Shown: positions 30,609 through 39,887, counted from the stretch's first letter. The stretch: DNA of 47,982 nt from Candidatus Peregrinibacteria bacterium (GCA_016196225.1 JACPXZ010000024.1:1-47982), one strand, 5' to 3'. Notes: generated by a model from the letters alone, not told the origin. Numbers and translations are program-made.

Positions 30609-31496
30609 GTGAAGGGATCATGGATTGCAGTCTTTGTGGCAGGAATAGCAACTGCCGTTGCCGGAAGTGCTATTGCAGAATTATTACCCCAGCAATTCGC
30701 AGATGTTCCGCAGGGAACGTACTTTGCTGATGCGGTAGGGGAGTGGTGGAGGAGGGGAGTGATCAAGGGCTACGACAACGGACGTTTCGGTCCCGATGAT
30801 CCGGTGACGCGGGGACAGATGGCGGTTATTCTCGATCGATTTGAATCGAGCGCGATCGACCCTCTCCGCCAAGAAATCATGCAAATTAATCGAGAACTTG
30901 AGCGGAGTACTTCCGTACCATTCGATCCCCAAGATGGTGTTCCAATTATGGATGTCCCGGCTTCGTTGATACCGGTATCACCGGTGTCGCCACCAGATCT
31001 CCCGCCCATTCGACAGGATCAGGATCTTCGACCGGTCGATGGAAATGCACTTTGTATGCAGAAAAAAAATGATCTTCATCAGTTGTTTGAAAAATATCGT
31101 TCCTGTCAGGTCGATGCGGATTGCACACTCTTTGTCCGATCGTGCGGACCATATCTGACCTGTGGAAAGGCAGTGACCAAAAATGTACTCCCGACTCTCG
31201 AGAGATCCGTTGCTCTTTTTGAGGATGTCTGTACCGGCGCGTTTCCCGTTGCCTGCGCGGCCTGCGCCCCGATGCAGCAACGCTGCGAGGAGGGACAGTG
31301 CGTCACTGTATCCGAGGAGAATCCCTCTGAAGAGAAGTGTACGACGTATCTCCGCGAAGGGGAGGAGGAAACGTACTGTGCAACGTGCGGTAATGGGATG
31401 TGTGAATCGTTTGAGCGCTGCACTTCGAGTAACTGCCAAAATGGTACGTGCATGCAGGATTGCGGAGGACTTTACTGTCCGAGCGATTGTAATTGA
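30609..31496 (+). CDS. SLH-domain Cys-rich surface protein
   Basis: 295 residues from GTG 30609 (TTG 30600 is also possible). A signal peptide (WIAVFVAGIATAVAGSAIA) is followed by one S-layer homology domain (FADVPQGTYFADAVGEWWRR, then GVIKGYDNGRFGPDDPVTRGQ) and a short helical stretch. After a Pro-rich linker come two Cys-rich clusters (CRSCQVDADC-like, CAACAPMQQRCEEGQC) and a C-terminal CGNGMCESFERC...C...C block. The SLH domain probably binds cell-wall glycan and displays the Cys module outside. A single SLH domain is fewer than the usual three. It overlaps the small convergent gene by 25 bases. Confidence 0.85.
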   Translation: MKGSWIAVFVAGIATAVAGSAIAELLPQQFADVPQGTYFADAVGEWWRRGVIKGYDNGRFGPDDPVTRGQMAVILDRFESSAIDPLRQEIMQINRELERSTSVPFDPQDGVPIMDVPASLIPVSPVSPPDLPPIRQDQDLRPVDGNALCMQKKNDLHQLFEKYRSCQVDADCTLFVRSCGPYLTCGKAVTKNVLPTLERSVALFEDVCTGAFPVACAACAPMQQRCEEGQCVTVSEENPSEEKCTTYLREGEEETYCATCGNGMCESFERCTSSNCQNGTCMQDCGGLYCPSDCN

Positions 31497-31720
31497 ACCA
31501 CCCGGCATCCCATCGATTGCAATTGTCTCTGCAACATCAATCCAGCAAGGTTTCGGCGCGTAGCGGGGGAGATGTGAATAGAGAGAGTCTGAGGAGTGGG
31601 GTATGTCCGAATCCAGTTTAACGTATTCTCTACAGCGGCATTTTCCGGTTCTTTCCCCCAATCGATCACGAGCGTCTGGCTGAAGATTGCGGGGGAGGAG
31701 AACATGAATGCAGTGTACAT
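31472..31720 (-). CDS. Small uncharacterised protein with strong ribosome binding site
   Basis: 82 residues from ATG 31720, chosen because GGAGGTGA lies 5 bases upstream, one of only two clear Shine-Dalgarno sequences found here. The protein starts MYTAFMFSSPAIFSQTLVID; residues 20-82 include LNWIRTYPTPQTLSIHISPA and end RQLQSMGCRVVQLQSLGQ. Not recognised. Its unusual initiation signal and its 25-base antisense overlap with the SLH gene set it apart. It could be a real small gene of different origin or a chance frame; the ribosome binding site favours a gene. Confidence 0.5.
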   Translation of the reverse strand: MYTAFMFSSPAIFSQTLVIDWGKEPENAAVENTLNWIRTYPTPQTLSIHISPATRRNLAGLMLQRQLQSMGCRVVQLQSLGQ

Positions 31721-31807
31721 TCGTTCACCTCCCTTTTTCAAGAGCATCTGAGTTATTTTGAATTTCAAACATGCTGTATATGTGTGGTGAGATATAAAAA
31801 TTGATTC

Positions 31808-32776
31808 TTACTTCCCATGATACTTTTCATGGACTTCTTTAAGTCGGGGATTGGTCACGTGAGTATAAATCTGGGTGGTTGAAAGATCTTTGTGACCGAG
31901 GAGTTCCTGGACAGACCGTAGATCCGCCCCATTGCGGAGAAGGTCGGTTGCAAAGGAATGACGGAGGGTGTGGGGAGAAGGATTCGAAACGATACCGGCA
32001 ACGAGCGCATACTTCTTCACCAAGCGGTAGATCATATTGCAAGAGAGGCGATACTCTTCGCCCGGTGGCAACACGTTCTGCAAATGATCGGGGTTGCGAA
32101 CAAACAGGGGATTTAAGGCATCGACTCGCGAGCCTAAATAGTTCTTGAGTGCATCCGCCGCATGGGGCGAAATAAACACCAATCGAATCTTTCCGCGCTT
32201 TCCTCTGACTGACATTTCCCGCAGAGAAAAGTTCACGTCTTTGGTATTGAGACTGCGCAGTTCCTGGAGACGAAGCCCGGTCGAGAAGAAGAGCTCCAGG
32301 ATCGCTTTGTCACGCTTGCCGGATCGGTTGGAGGGATCTGGCGCACTGAGAAGCCTCTCCAAATCCTCTTTAAAGAGAACTTTCACCTTTCGCTGTTCTT
32401 CCTTAAAGCGCGTTACCCGATCGGGGGGATAGATGTCTTGCTCTTCCTCCTGGACCAAATATCGTAGGAATGCCCGCAGAACCGTCAGATGATGATTTTT
32501 TGTTCGGATAGAGAGCTCTTTATGTGTTTTTTTTGTTCGATAGGTATGCAATGCTTGCTTAAAGAGGCGAATCATAAGCTTATCGATCTTCTTTGGTGAA
32601 GAAACGGAGGAGAGTTCGAGAAAGAGCATAAGAGATTCCCGATAGTTCTTGATCGTCAGGGGGGATTTGTTCTGTTCGGATTGTAGGTACAAGAGGTAGC
32701 GATCAATCGCTTCATTCAATTTGTCTCGTTTAGAAGCCATCGAACGGGAAAGAGTAGTGGAGGAGGGGGAAGACAT
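31808..32776 (-). CDS. Tyrosine recombinase of the XerC/XerD type
   Basis: 322 residues. An N-terminal SAM-like core-binding domain (YLLYLQSEQNKSPLTIKNYR) is followed by a catalytic domain with all the active residues: Arg in STGLRLQELRSL, Lys in RGKRGKIRLVF, His-x-x-Arg in HTLRHSFATDLL, and His plus nucleophile Tyr in LLGHKDLSTTQIYTHV. By family it resolves chromosome dimers at dif with FtsK, or integrates elements. No phage genes are nearby, so chromosome resolution is favoured. A 28-bp dif-like palindrome lies 11 bases upstream of the start (32788-32815). Confidence 0.94.
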   Translation of the reverse strand: MSSPSSTTLSRSMASKRDKLNEAIDRYLLYLQSEQNKSPLTIKNYRESLMLFLELSSVSSPKKIDKLMIRLFKQALHTYRTKKTHKELSIRTKNHHLTVLRAFLRYLVQEEEQDIYPPDRVTRFKEEQRKVKVLFKEDLERLLSAPDPSNRSGKRDKAILELFFSTGLRLQELRSLNTKDVNFSLREMSVRGKRGKIRLVFISPHAADALKNYLGSRVDALNPLFVRNPDHLQNVLPPGEEYRLSCNMIYRLVKKYALVAGIVSNPSPHTLRHSFATDLLRNGADLRSVQELLGHKDLSTTQIYTHVTNPRLKEVHEKYHGK

Positions 32777-32787
32777 ATCGCTCTACT

Positions 32788-32815
32788 ATTCAAGATAATG
32801 CATTTTATCTTGATA
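32788..32815. other. Candidate dif / Xer recombination site
   Basis: Layout 11+6+11: ATTCAAGATAA, TGCATT, TTATCTTGATA. The inner arms CAAGATAA/TTATCTTG are perfect inverted repeats. Against E. coli dif, the ATAA and TTAT inner ends, the TG-AT- centre and several right-arm bases agree. It lies immediately before the xer gene. It could instead be an operator for xer. Confidence 0.45.
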
Positions 32816-32855
32816 AATCAATTGACACGATTCGTTGATCCAGCGTGACATACTT

Positions 32856-34436
32856 CTATTCTTCTTGTATCGATATATGAACCGGTATCGTCGGCATGGT
32901 GTTCTTCCACGGTGGCCAGAGTGAAATAGACACATCTTCCACCTCCTCCATATTTTTGATCGTGCGCACCGCTTCTTCCACCGATACGCCCGCTACCCTC
33001 CCCCGAACCTGCTTCCCGAATTTGATTCCTGTTAACGATAAAGGGTCCAAAACAAATTTTTCACTCCCTGTGAGGTCCACCGTAAGCTTTATCCAGGATA
33101 GGTCATCTGCGTAATCAATGACATGCACGACAAGACGATCCAGTGTAAGCGTACTCGCCAGGAGCGTTTTTCCTTCCCGTACATGAAGACGCAGTTCATC
33201 GCTCAAGAGATCAAGAATAGCCTGAGCATCATACGAAAGAACCGTATAAAAGGCTTCTCCACTCACCGGAACCGACGTTATTGGTTCTCCTAAAAAATCG
33301 TATGGAAGAACAAATCCCGTAAAGGTGGCTTGCGTCAGTTCTTCATGTTCCAGTATTGCAAAAAACTTGTTGGAGTGCTGAGAATTGCGAAGAAGCAATT
33401 CTTCCTGCACCAGCTGACGGGTGGTTTGGAGAAGTTCTTGTTTGAGTCCGGAGACCGCCATATCAAGATCATCCTGTTCAAGCACCGTACGATAGGCAGT
33501 TGTTCCCCCCGCCGCGCGCTGATCGTTGGTTCCGTATATTTTAATGCGTTCTCCGGCAGATAATCCCGGGAGATCCCATTTAAGATTTGCAGGGACATTC
33601 CCCCGCTCTCCAATTGGTTCTCCGTAGTAATCAATATCATCTGCCATACAACGGACATTCATCCGTTCTCCAGGTTGAATATTGATGGGATCTTGTATGC
33701 GGAAGACGATTCCTGCCTGGTTCATCAACCTCGTTCCTTTAAGGAAGGAATACGGTTCATCCGATTCGTTCACAAGCGTCATCTCCATCTTGGCATTTTT
33801 TCCAACAAACCGACGAGTGATCTGATTAAACGTAATGGAACGTTTGGCATGAACAACAAGAGGAATAAGAGGCATCACTTGTACGTGGGTATCGGTATCC
33901 AGCAGAGCCCCCGACCGTACCAAAAAAATATTTGCGGTTTGGCTGATCGTGTCTTCTTGCGGACGAAGATGAATTTCCGCCGATGGTAATAATTTGAAAA
34001 CGATAAAGAAGAAGGCGGCAGTACTGGTCGTGGCCAAGAGAAGAATGCGAATTTTTGGTAACGACAGTAATCCTATTCGCTGCAATTGCGATTTAATTTG
34101 TTGTTGCCACAAATGCGGAGAAAATCGTCGCAATGCCTCGGATGCATCCGCATGATCCGCAAGCAATTCGCGCACATAGTGCATTCGATCGAGCACGCGA
34201 ACTCCCTTTTCATGCAAATCTTTTACAATCCCCCGGCGTTTTGTTGCGATGCGAATCCGATCACTCAACAACTGACACGTATCAAGAAACCGGCTATACC
34301 ATTTGGACTGCAAAAGATCTGTTTCGAATCCTGAAAGAACAACAAGGATATCGCCTTCGCTCTGTTCCAATCGTTGCAAAAAAACACTCCACTCTTCGCC
34401 ATATTCCGGAAAAATGATGGTGATCTTCGAGTTCAT
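32856..34436 (-). CDS. Uncharacterised single-pass membrane protein, large external domain
   Basis: 526 residues from ATG 34436. The cytosolic N-terminal part has alpha/beta character (ITIIFPEYGEEWSVFLQRL, GDILVVLSGFETDLL). One membrane helix follows at about residues 130-150 (ILLLATTSTAAFFFIVFKLL). A long beta-rich external region ends in GKQVRGRVAGVSVEEAVRTI and a Trp/Pro motif (LWPPWKNTMP). The external part resembles proteins annotated in CPR genomes as baseplate J-like, but I cannot confirm the domain. It starts just after the pgk stop on the same strand, so it is probably in the pgk transcript. Confidence 0.75.
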   Translation of the reverse strand: MNSKITIIFPEYGEEWSVFLQRLEQSEGDILVVLSGFETDLLQSKWYSRFLDTCQLLSDRIRIATKRRGIVKDLHEKGVRVLDRMHYVRELLADHADASEALRRFSPHLWQQQIKSQLQRIGLLSLPKIRILLLATTSTAAFFFIVFKLLPSAEIHLRPQEDTISQTANIFLVRSGALLDTDTHVQVMPLIPLVVHAKRSITFNQITRRFVGKNAKMEMTLVNESDEPYSFLKGTRLMNQAGIVFRIQDPINIQPGERMNVRCMADDIDYYGEPIGERGNVPANLKWDLPGLSAGERIKIYGTNDQRAAGGTTAYRTVLEQDDLDMAVSGLKQELLQTTRQLVQEELLLRNSQHSNKFFAILEHEELTQATFTGFVLPYDFLGEPITSVPVSGEAFYTVLSYDAQAILDLLSDELRLHVREGKTLLASTLTLDRLVVHVIDYADDLSWIKLTVDLTGSEKFVLDPLSLTGIKFGKQVRGRVAGVSVEEAVRTIKNMEEVEDVSISLWPPWKNTMPTIPVHISIQEE

Positions 34437-34438
34437 TT

Positions 34439-35653
34439 CTACCGGATCAAAAGCGGCTCTAATGCGGGGAGACATTTTCCTGATACAAACTCCAACATGG
34501 CTCCCCCACCGGTGCTCACAAAGGTGTATGCATCAAGAGGCAGTTTATAGCGTGTGTGAAGATCAATAGTGTCGCCTCCGCCGATGATGGAGATCATGCC
34601 GCGTTTTTTTGTTTCCTGTGCGATAGTCTTTGCTATTGCCCTGCTTCCCTCTGCAAATTGTTCTTCCTCATACATACCAAGCGGGCCATTCCAAATGACC
34701 ATTCCCGCTTTCGTAATACTCTCTATGTACCGCTTTACCGTGATCTTCCCGATATCAAAAATTGCCATATCTCCCTCGATGTCTTCTAGCGGAAGATCTA
34801 CACATGTTTTTTCATGGGGGTCGCTGGCCACGACAGCATCACGGGGAATGTGAATATCGGCTTTTTCTTCTTTATCACCTTCGAGCATGATTTCTTGTGC
34901 CTTTTCCATAAACTCTGACTCATACTTTGATTTGCCAATATCAAATCCTCGAGCCGCAATAAAGGTATTAGCTACCGCCCCCCCCAATAAAATCTCATCT
35001 CCTTTTGCCAAAAAGTGTTCAATCACCGGGATTTTTGTCTTCATCTTTGCTCCACTGATAATCAGAATAATGGGACGACGTGGATCTTCGAACACCTTGC
35101 CCAGATATTCCACTTCTTTTATAAGTTGAAATCCTGCATATGCAGGAAGACGACGAGCCACTCCACATGTACTGGCCTCTTCATAGGTGTGGAGTGATGG
35201 AAAGGCATCGTTAACATATAGTTCGCCGAGACGTGCCAGAGCATCAATATGCGCTTCTGTATTTTCCTTTTCACCAGGGAAAAAACGTACATTTTCCAAA
35301 TAGAGAATATCCCCTTCTTTTAATTTCTGTATCGCAGAATCGACTTCGGGTCCATAGAGTTGCTGAACGGTCTTTATTGAACGTATTTTTTTGCTCATCT
35401 TTTTTAAATGTTCGGCAATAGGTCTGGTGCGAATGGACTCGTCCACTTCTCCTTTTGGTCTTCCCACATGCGTCATAAGAATAATTTTGGCACCTCTGTC
35501 GATAAGATACTCAATACTCGGAAGGCTTGCTCGTAACTTACGATCATCTTTTAGTATTCCCTGCTTATCGTACGTCACATTATGATCGATACGAACAAGA
35601 ACCCGCTTTCCCCGGATATCGGGCATCGACTCAATTGTGCGATATTTCGCCAT
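34439..35653 (-). CDS. pgk: Phosphoglycerate kinase
   Basis: 404 residues. It transfers phosphate between 1,3-bisphosphoglycerate and ADP, next to gap in glycolysis. Visible: RVLVRIDHNVTYD near the N-terminus, MTHVGRPKGE, YVNDAFPSLHTYEEAST, AGFQLIKEVEYLGK, GAKMKTKIPVIEHFL, the nucleotide motif IWNGPLGMYE, and IIGGGDTIDL followed by STGGGAMLEF. Some family residues vary (IDHNV for the usual VDFNVP, GGGDT for GGGDS). TACACT lies exactly 6 bases before ATG 35653. It is followed closely by the membrane-protein gene. Confidence 0.97.
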   Translation of the reverse strand: MAKYRTIESMPDIRGKRVLVRIDHNVTYDKQGILKDDRKLRASLPSIEYLIDRGAKIILMTHVGRPKGEVDESIRTRPIAEHLKKMSKKIRSIKTVQQLYGPEVDSAIQKLKEGDILYLENVRFFPGEKENTEAHIDALARLGELYVNDAFPSLHTYEEASTCGVARRLPAYAGFQLIKEVEYLGKVFEDPRRPIILIISGAKMKTKIPVIEHFLAKGDEILLGGAVANTFIAARGFDIGKSKYESEFMEKAQEIMLEGDKEEKADIHIPRDAVVASDPHEKTCVDLPLEDIEGDMAIFDIGKITVKRYIESITKAGMVIWNGPLGMYEEEQFAEGSRAIAKTIAQETKKRGMISIIGGGDTIDLHTRYKLPLDAYTFVSTGGGAMLEFVSGKCLPALEPLLIR

Positions 35654-35696
35654 ATGCAAAGTGTAACGGAACGCCAAAAACTGTAAACTCCTTCCA
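35653..35696. promoter_or_regulatory. Divergent leaderless promoters, pgk / WecA-like
   Basis: Minus strand: TACACT, 6 bases before pgk ATG 35653. Plus strand: TAAACT, 6 bases before ATG 35696. Confidence 0.5.
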
Positions 35697-36730
35697 TGTC
35701 TCCCCTCTTGAGTCCTCCCCTGTTCGCATTTGGTACCTGTGTGCTTCTGCACTTCCTTGCGCTCGAACTTTTTCCCAAAATAAAACTCCTCGATTTTCCC
35801 GAGCGTTACGGATTAAAGCGTCGCCGACTCCCCTACCCGACCGGCGTTATCCCCATTCTGATTTTTCTTCCTCTCTATGCATGGCTGCAGTGGGATGTGC
35901 AATCCTTTGGACTCATGACCGGCATCGTCCTTTTGGGGATCACTTCTTTTATCGACGACCGATCCCCTCTCCCCTGGTGGATACGCGTGCTCGTTCAGAT
36001 CGGGGTCGCATTCATTATTTTTGCTACAGGAAGCCGAATTTATACCATTACCAATCCTCTCGATGCGCTGACCTCGGTCCCCTATTTTAAACTCGATTCC
36101 TATGTGTTTCTCACACCGCTCGGTTCTCTCCCCTTATGGAGCGGCATTTTTACCATCTTCTGGCTCGGCCTTACGATGAATGCCCTCAATTGGTTCGATG
36201 GTATCCCCGGTCAGGTCAGTATTCTCTCCACCATTGGGTTTTTGGTGATCGGATTCCTTTCGTTGAGTGATCGTGTAGGACAACCATACCTTGCCCTTCT
36301 CGCATTCATCTTGGCAGGACTGGCATTGGGATCCTTTCTTTTCGAAATTCCCCCACCCAAGGTTCTCTCCGGTGACAGCGGGGCGATGTTTTTTGGATTG
36401 ATGCTCGGCGTTCTCACGATTTATGCCGGCGGGAAGGTGGCAACCGTATTCCTTGTCCTTGGTGTGCCTCTGATTGATTCGTTGTTGGTAACCCTGCGAC
36501 GGATACTCCAGGGGAAGAGTCCTTTTAAGGGCAGTCAAACCGGAGAGCATCTTCATCATCGGTTACTCGAAAAGGATTGGACGGAGTTGCAAGTGATTTT
36601 TCTTACTGTCGCTCTTGGATCCATTTTTGGAATAACGGCACTCTTTCTTTCCACATTCCAAAAACTTGCGGCCGCGCTCATCCTTCTTTTCCTGATGATC
36701 GGACTGTTGCGATATACAAAAAAGACGTAG
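35696..36730 (+). CDS. WecA/TagO-like undecaprenyl-phosphate sugar-1-phosphate transferase
   Basis: 344 residues with about ten membrane helices. Motifs of the polyprenyl-phosphate N-acetylhexosamine-1-phosphate transferase family: TSFIDDRSPLPWW (Asp pair), NALNWFDGIPGQVS, LSGDSGAMFFG, and the HLHHRLL loop. It starts a lipid-linked glycan by moving a sugar phosphate from a UDP sugar to undecaprenyl phosphate at the inner membrane face. It lacks the MraY signature (HHHFE), so a polysaccharide or teichoic-like polymer is more likely than lipid I. The two glycosyltransferases of this window are far away. It precedes pepF by 14 bases. Confidence 0.93.
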   Translation: MSPLLSPPLFAFGTCVLLHFLALELFPKIKLLDFPERYGLKRRRLPYPTGVIPILIFLPLYAWLQWDVQSFGLMTGIVLLGITSFIDDRSPLPWWIRVLVQIGVAFIIFATGSRIYTITNPLDALTSVPYFKLDSYVFLTPLGSLPLWSGIFTIFWLGLTMNALNWFDGIPGQVSILSTIGFLVIGFLSLSDRVGQPYLALLAFILAGLALGSFLFEIPPPKVLSGDSGAMFFGLMLGVLTIYAGGKVATVFLVLGVPLIDSLLVTLRRILQGKSPFKGSQTGEHLHHRLLEKDWTELQVIFLTVALGSIFGITALFLSTFQKLAAALILLFLMIGLLRYTKKT

Positions 36731-36743
36731 AATCTCTTTTCCT

Positions 36744-38477
36744 ATGGCTCTCACATCATTCATTGAGCCGGATCTCAATATCAAAACATGGGGAGATGTC
36801 GCACCCTATGTTGATGAACTGGAAAAAAGTCAGCCCCGAACAGTCCTTGGTCTTCAGCGCCTTATTCGCCGCTACAGCGACCTTTACTGTGTTGTCCTGG
36901 AGAATTGTGGACGCGCTTTTATTACTTATAGTAAGGATGTACGCAATCTTTCGGCAGTACAACGGCTGGAACAATTAATCAATGAACTTACTCCCATGAC
37001 AGAACATGTACATCGGATCACGCAAAACATCCTCTCCAATCCGGCTGCGGTGGATCTTGATGATCGTTATGGGCCGGTGAAAAAAGCCTTCAGATGGGAA
37101 ATAAGTTCATACGCACCTTCTACTGTTCCTTTGGAGAATGAAGATGCAAAACTTTCTCTCCGTACCGAAGTAATCAATGCCTTAGTTACGGTTGATATCG
37201 GAGATCAGAAAGAAATCCCCATTATTGCCGCCGAAGGCATGCTGGATAATCCTGATCGGGATTATCGAGAAAAAATTTGGCGGACGATCCATGAAAAACG
37301 GTTGGACATTAAACCCCAACTCGATGCCCTGTTTAATTCTATGGTGCACTTGAGACACGAAACGGGACGACGAGCGGGGCATCCCAATTATCAACGATAC
37401 ATGCACTGGTCCCCATACCCCCAGCATACGATACGACAGGCACGTCGCTTCCACGATGTCATCGAACAGGTGGTAGTGCCCGTCGCACGAGAGATCACCG
37501 ATCGTCAGCGCGAACGTCTCGGACTCACCACTCTTCGCCCCTGGGATTCCAATGCCATACGTTGGGGATCGTGTGCAACACCAAAGGGGCTGCATGAGCT
37601 TGTCCCATTTCAAAATACCGATGAACTCCTCGATAAAAGTATTGAGGTTTTTTCTGAATTAAAACCGGTATTTGGTCACAACCTCGAAACCATGCGTGCA
37701 AATGATATGTTTGACCTTGATGCAAAAAAAGGGAAGGGCGGATTTACCGCGTACTGTCTGAATCTTGAAGCAAGCGGACTTCCTTTTGTGGCAATGAATG
37801 CCAGCGGAACATCATCGGATGTCGGTACCAAAATGCACGAAGGCGGCCATGCGGTTCACATGTTTGCGACCCGTCATGATCCCCTGATTTTTCGACGAGA
37901 TGTCTCTCTGACGATGGCGGAGACCGCGAGTATCGCCATGGAATTTCTGACGATGGATAAATGGAACAAATTTTATCCGGATCCCGCGGATCATCGGCGC
38001 GCTATGCTATCCGACCTTGAAGAAAAAGTCCGATTTCTTCCGTGGTGCGCGGCGGTCGACAAGTTTCAACAATGGATTTATAAAAACCCGAAGCACACCC
38101 CTAAGGAACGGGATGAGTACTTTGCCCATCTTATGGATCGCTTTTCTCCCAATAACATCAGTTGGAAGGGGCTGGAACGCTACCGAAAAAACCTCTGGCA
38201 AGAGCAGGATCACATCTTTTCCAGTCCGTTCTATTATATTGACTATGGCTTCGCCCTGCTCACCGCCATTCAGATCTATCGCAATTATCTCCAAAATCCA
38301 AAGCAGGCGGTGGAACAGTACTATCAGGGGCTCCGCATGGGAGGGAGCAAACCCTACCCCAGAGTGTGGGAAGTGATGACCGGCAAAAAGTATGTCCCTC
38401 CGGGGAGTCCGCGCTTTAAACCGATGGTCGAGGATCACATGCGATTTATGATGGAGCGTATTGAGGAATTATCATAG
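36744..38477 (+). CDS. pepF: M3-family oligoendopeptidase (PepF-like)
   Basis: 577 residues. It is a zinc metallopeptidase cutting oligopeptides in the cytosol. The zinc site is MHEGGHAVHMFATRH (HExxH), with the third ligand in TMAETASIAMEF about 25 residues later. The family C-terminal block SSPFYYIDYGFALLTAIQIY is present, as is the substrate-loop region GGSKPYPRVWEVMTG. Length is usual for PepF. A TAGAAT box lies 10 bases upstream. The stop is immediately next to the convergent M23 stop, with no base between them. Confidence 0.95.
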   Translation: MALTSFIEPDLNIKTWGDVAPYVDELEKSQPRTVLGLQRLIRRYSDLYCVVLENCGRAFITYSKDVRNLSAVQRLEQLINELTPMTEHVHRITQNILSNPAAVDLDDRYGPVKKAFRWEISSYAPSTVPLENEDAKLSLRTEVINALVTVDIGDQKEIPIIAAEGMLDNPDRDYREKIWRTIHEKRLDIKPQLDALFNSMVHLRHETGRRAGHPNYQRYMHWSPYPQHTIRQARRFHDVIEQVVVPVAREITDRQRERLGLTTLRPWDSNAIRWGSCATPKGLHELVPFQNTDELLDKSIEVFSELKPVFGHNLETMRANDMFDLDAKKGKGGFTAYCLNLEASGLPFVAMNASGTSSDVGTKMHEGGHAVHMFATRHDPLIFRRDVSLTMAETASIAMEFLTMDKWNKFYPDPADHRRAMLSDLEEKVRFLPWCAAVDKFQQWIYKNPKHTPKERDEYFAHLMDRFSPNNISWKGLERYRKNLWQEQDHIFSSPFYYIDYGFALLTAIQIYRNYLQNPKQAVEQYYQGLRMGGSKPYPRVWEVMTGKKYVPPGSPRFKPMVEDHMRFMMERIEELS

Positions 38478-39887
38478 TTATTCATTTTGATACTTCATCG
38501 GTTCGCTTAAGCTTCCAAACGGTTCCGATCGGATGACAACCGTACGATGACCGCGAGGGAGCATATACACATAGGCGATGCCACTCTGAAAATCAAGCGG
38601 GGAGAGCGACTGTGGACGAAACTCCGCTTCGCCGTAAGCAGTCCGTAGTGCAATATCCCGCGTAAAGCGTACCGAACGGACGATTGCTCCATCATCTCCG
38701 ACCAATTGGACTTCAAGACGTTCCCATCCGCGTCCGCTAAATTTTCCGTCATGAACCACATTGATATTGGTGATAGTGTTATGAGATTCTTCCGATCCCC
38801 CTTCCTCAAGCGAGGCGACAAGTTCGGTACGAACAATCTGCGGTGATGTCTTGGTTGTTGCGACTACACCAACGCGCTTCGCGTAGTACGCACGTGCAAG
38901 TCGCACACTGCGTCGTCCATCCCGACGGGTAAGCGTTTGCGCGTACTCTCGGGATGACTGGCTCTCTGTCTCATGGACAAGTGCAATAATCTTCTGTTCG
39001 ACAGGTTTATCATTCGCCTGCACATAGAGCATAGGATGGATGGTATACAGTGCACCCCGCTCGCGGTGAAAACCACGATCCACGGCGCGAACAAAATCAA
39101 GACCGACGAGTCTCGCTTCCTGCATCGTGAACGGCCAATACGGATGCCATGGAGCATCATCCCGATCAATCTGGAAGTGCAGATGCGGCCCGGTGACAAA
39201 ACCGGTTTTCCCCGAGAGGCCGATCTTCTCCCCTTTTTGCACAACTTGCCCTTCCGATACGAGCTGCGCGTTTAAGTGCGCGTACACCGAATGGAGAACG
39301 GTTGTTTTTGTAGCATCCAAAGGATCGGGAACATGCGGATGACGAATGACAACGAGCTTCCCGAATCCTCCGCCATCCTCGCGGACCTGCTCGACAATAC
39401 CGTTGGCAATCGCCACAACCGGGGTTCCTTCCGGGACGCGGATATCCACCCCGGGATGGCTACCGGTCCCATCCTGAATATGTTCATATGACCCCAAGTG
39501 CCCCATCGAGTATGCATCGTTTTCTTCTCCGACACGGTATGGTGGGAGTGGTGTGAGTACAGAAACCGGTACCTGTCGGTAGGTATTCTCCTGCCAGTCA
39601 CCACCGTATCTCGCCCATGCCTCATAATCGGGTACCGCTTCGATCGGAGCTACTGTTCCCGTATACACAATAAGATGATCCTCATACCCTCCCCATACGG
39701 ACCGCCAAAACGCATACCAACCATGTTGGCCGACCATATTTCCTGCCACGAATGCAATGAGCGAGAGTGCGGCGATCCAAAACGATGATCGCTGCCGAAG
39801 ATACTCGAAGGGATATCGTACGAAGTCTTTCCCCCGATGGAGGGGGGTGGATGAAAATCCAATTCTTTTTTTGTGTTTGAGAGCCAT
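38478..39887 (-). CDS. M23 (LytM-type) peptidase, membrane-anchored
   Basis: 469 residues. One N-terminal membrane helix (about 35-53, FWIAALSLIAFVAGNMVG) is followed by an M23 domain with HPGVDIRVPEGTPVVAIANG (first His/Asp ligands), HSVYAHL, and GPHLHFQIDRDD. The zinc endopeptidase cleaves peptide bridges in peptidoglycan outside the membrane, either for growth or as an activator. The C-terminal 190 residues are beta-rich with RRDGRRSVRLARAYY and have no obvious catalytic motif, perhaps a wall-binding domain. All metal ligands appear present. It is convergent with pepF. Confidence 0.93.
   Translation of the reverse strand: MALKHKKRIGFSSTPLHRGKDFVRYPFEYLRQRSSFWIAALSLIAFVAGNMVGQHGWYAFWRSVWGGYEDHLIVYTGTVAPIEAVPDYEAWARYGGDWQENTYRQVPVSVLTPLPPYRVGEENDAYSMGHLGSYEHIQDGTGSHPGVDIRVPEGTPVVAIANGIVEQVREDGGGFGKLVVIRHPHVPDPLDATKTTVLHSVYAHLNAQLVSEGQVVQKGEKIGLSGKTGFVTGPHLHFQIDRDDAPWHPYWPFTMQEARLVGLDFVRAVDRGFHRERGALYTIHPMLYVQANDKPVEQKIIALVHETESQSSREYAQTLTRRDGRRSVRLARAYYAKRVGVVATTKTSPQIVRTELVASLEEGGSEESHNTITNINVVHDGKFSGRGWERLEVQLVGDDGAIVRSVRFTRDIALRTAYGEAEFRPQSLSPLDFQSGIAYVYMLPRGHRTVVIRSEPFGSLSEPMKYQNE

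Noticed and set aside
31808-32776. Integrase of a mobile element
   Set aside because: No tRNA junction, att repeats or phage genes nearby; a chromosome-resolution Xer role is simpler.
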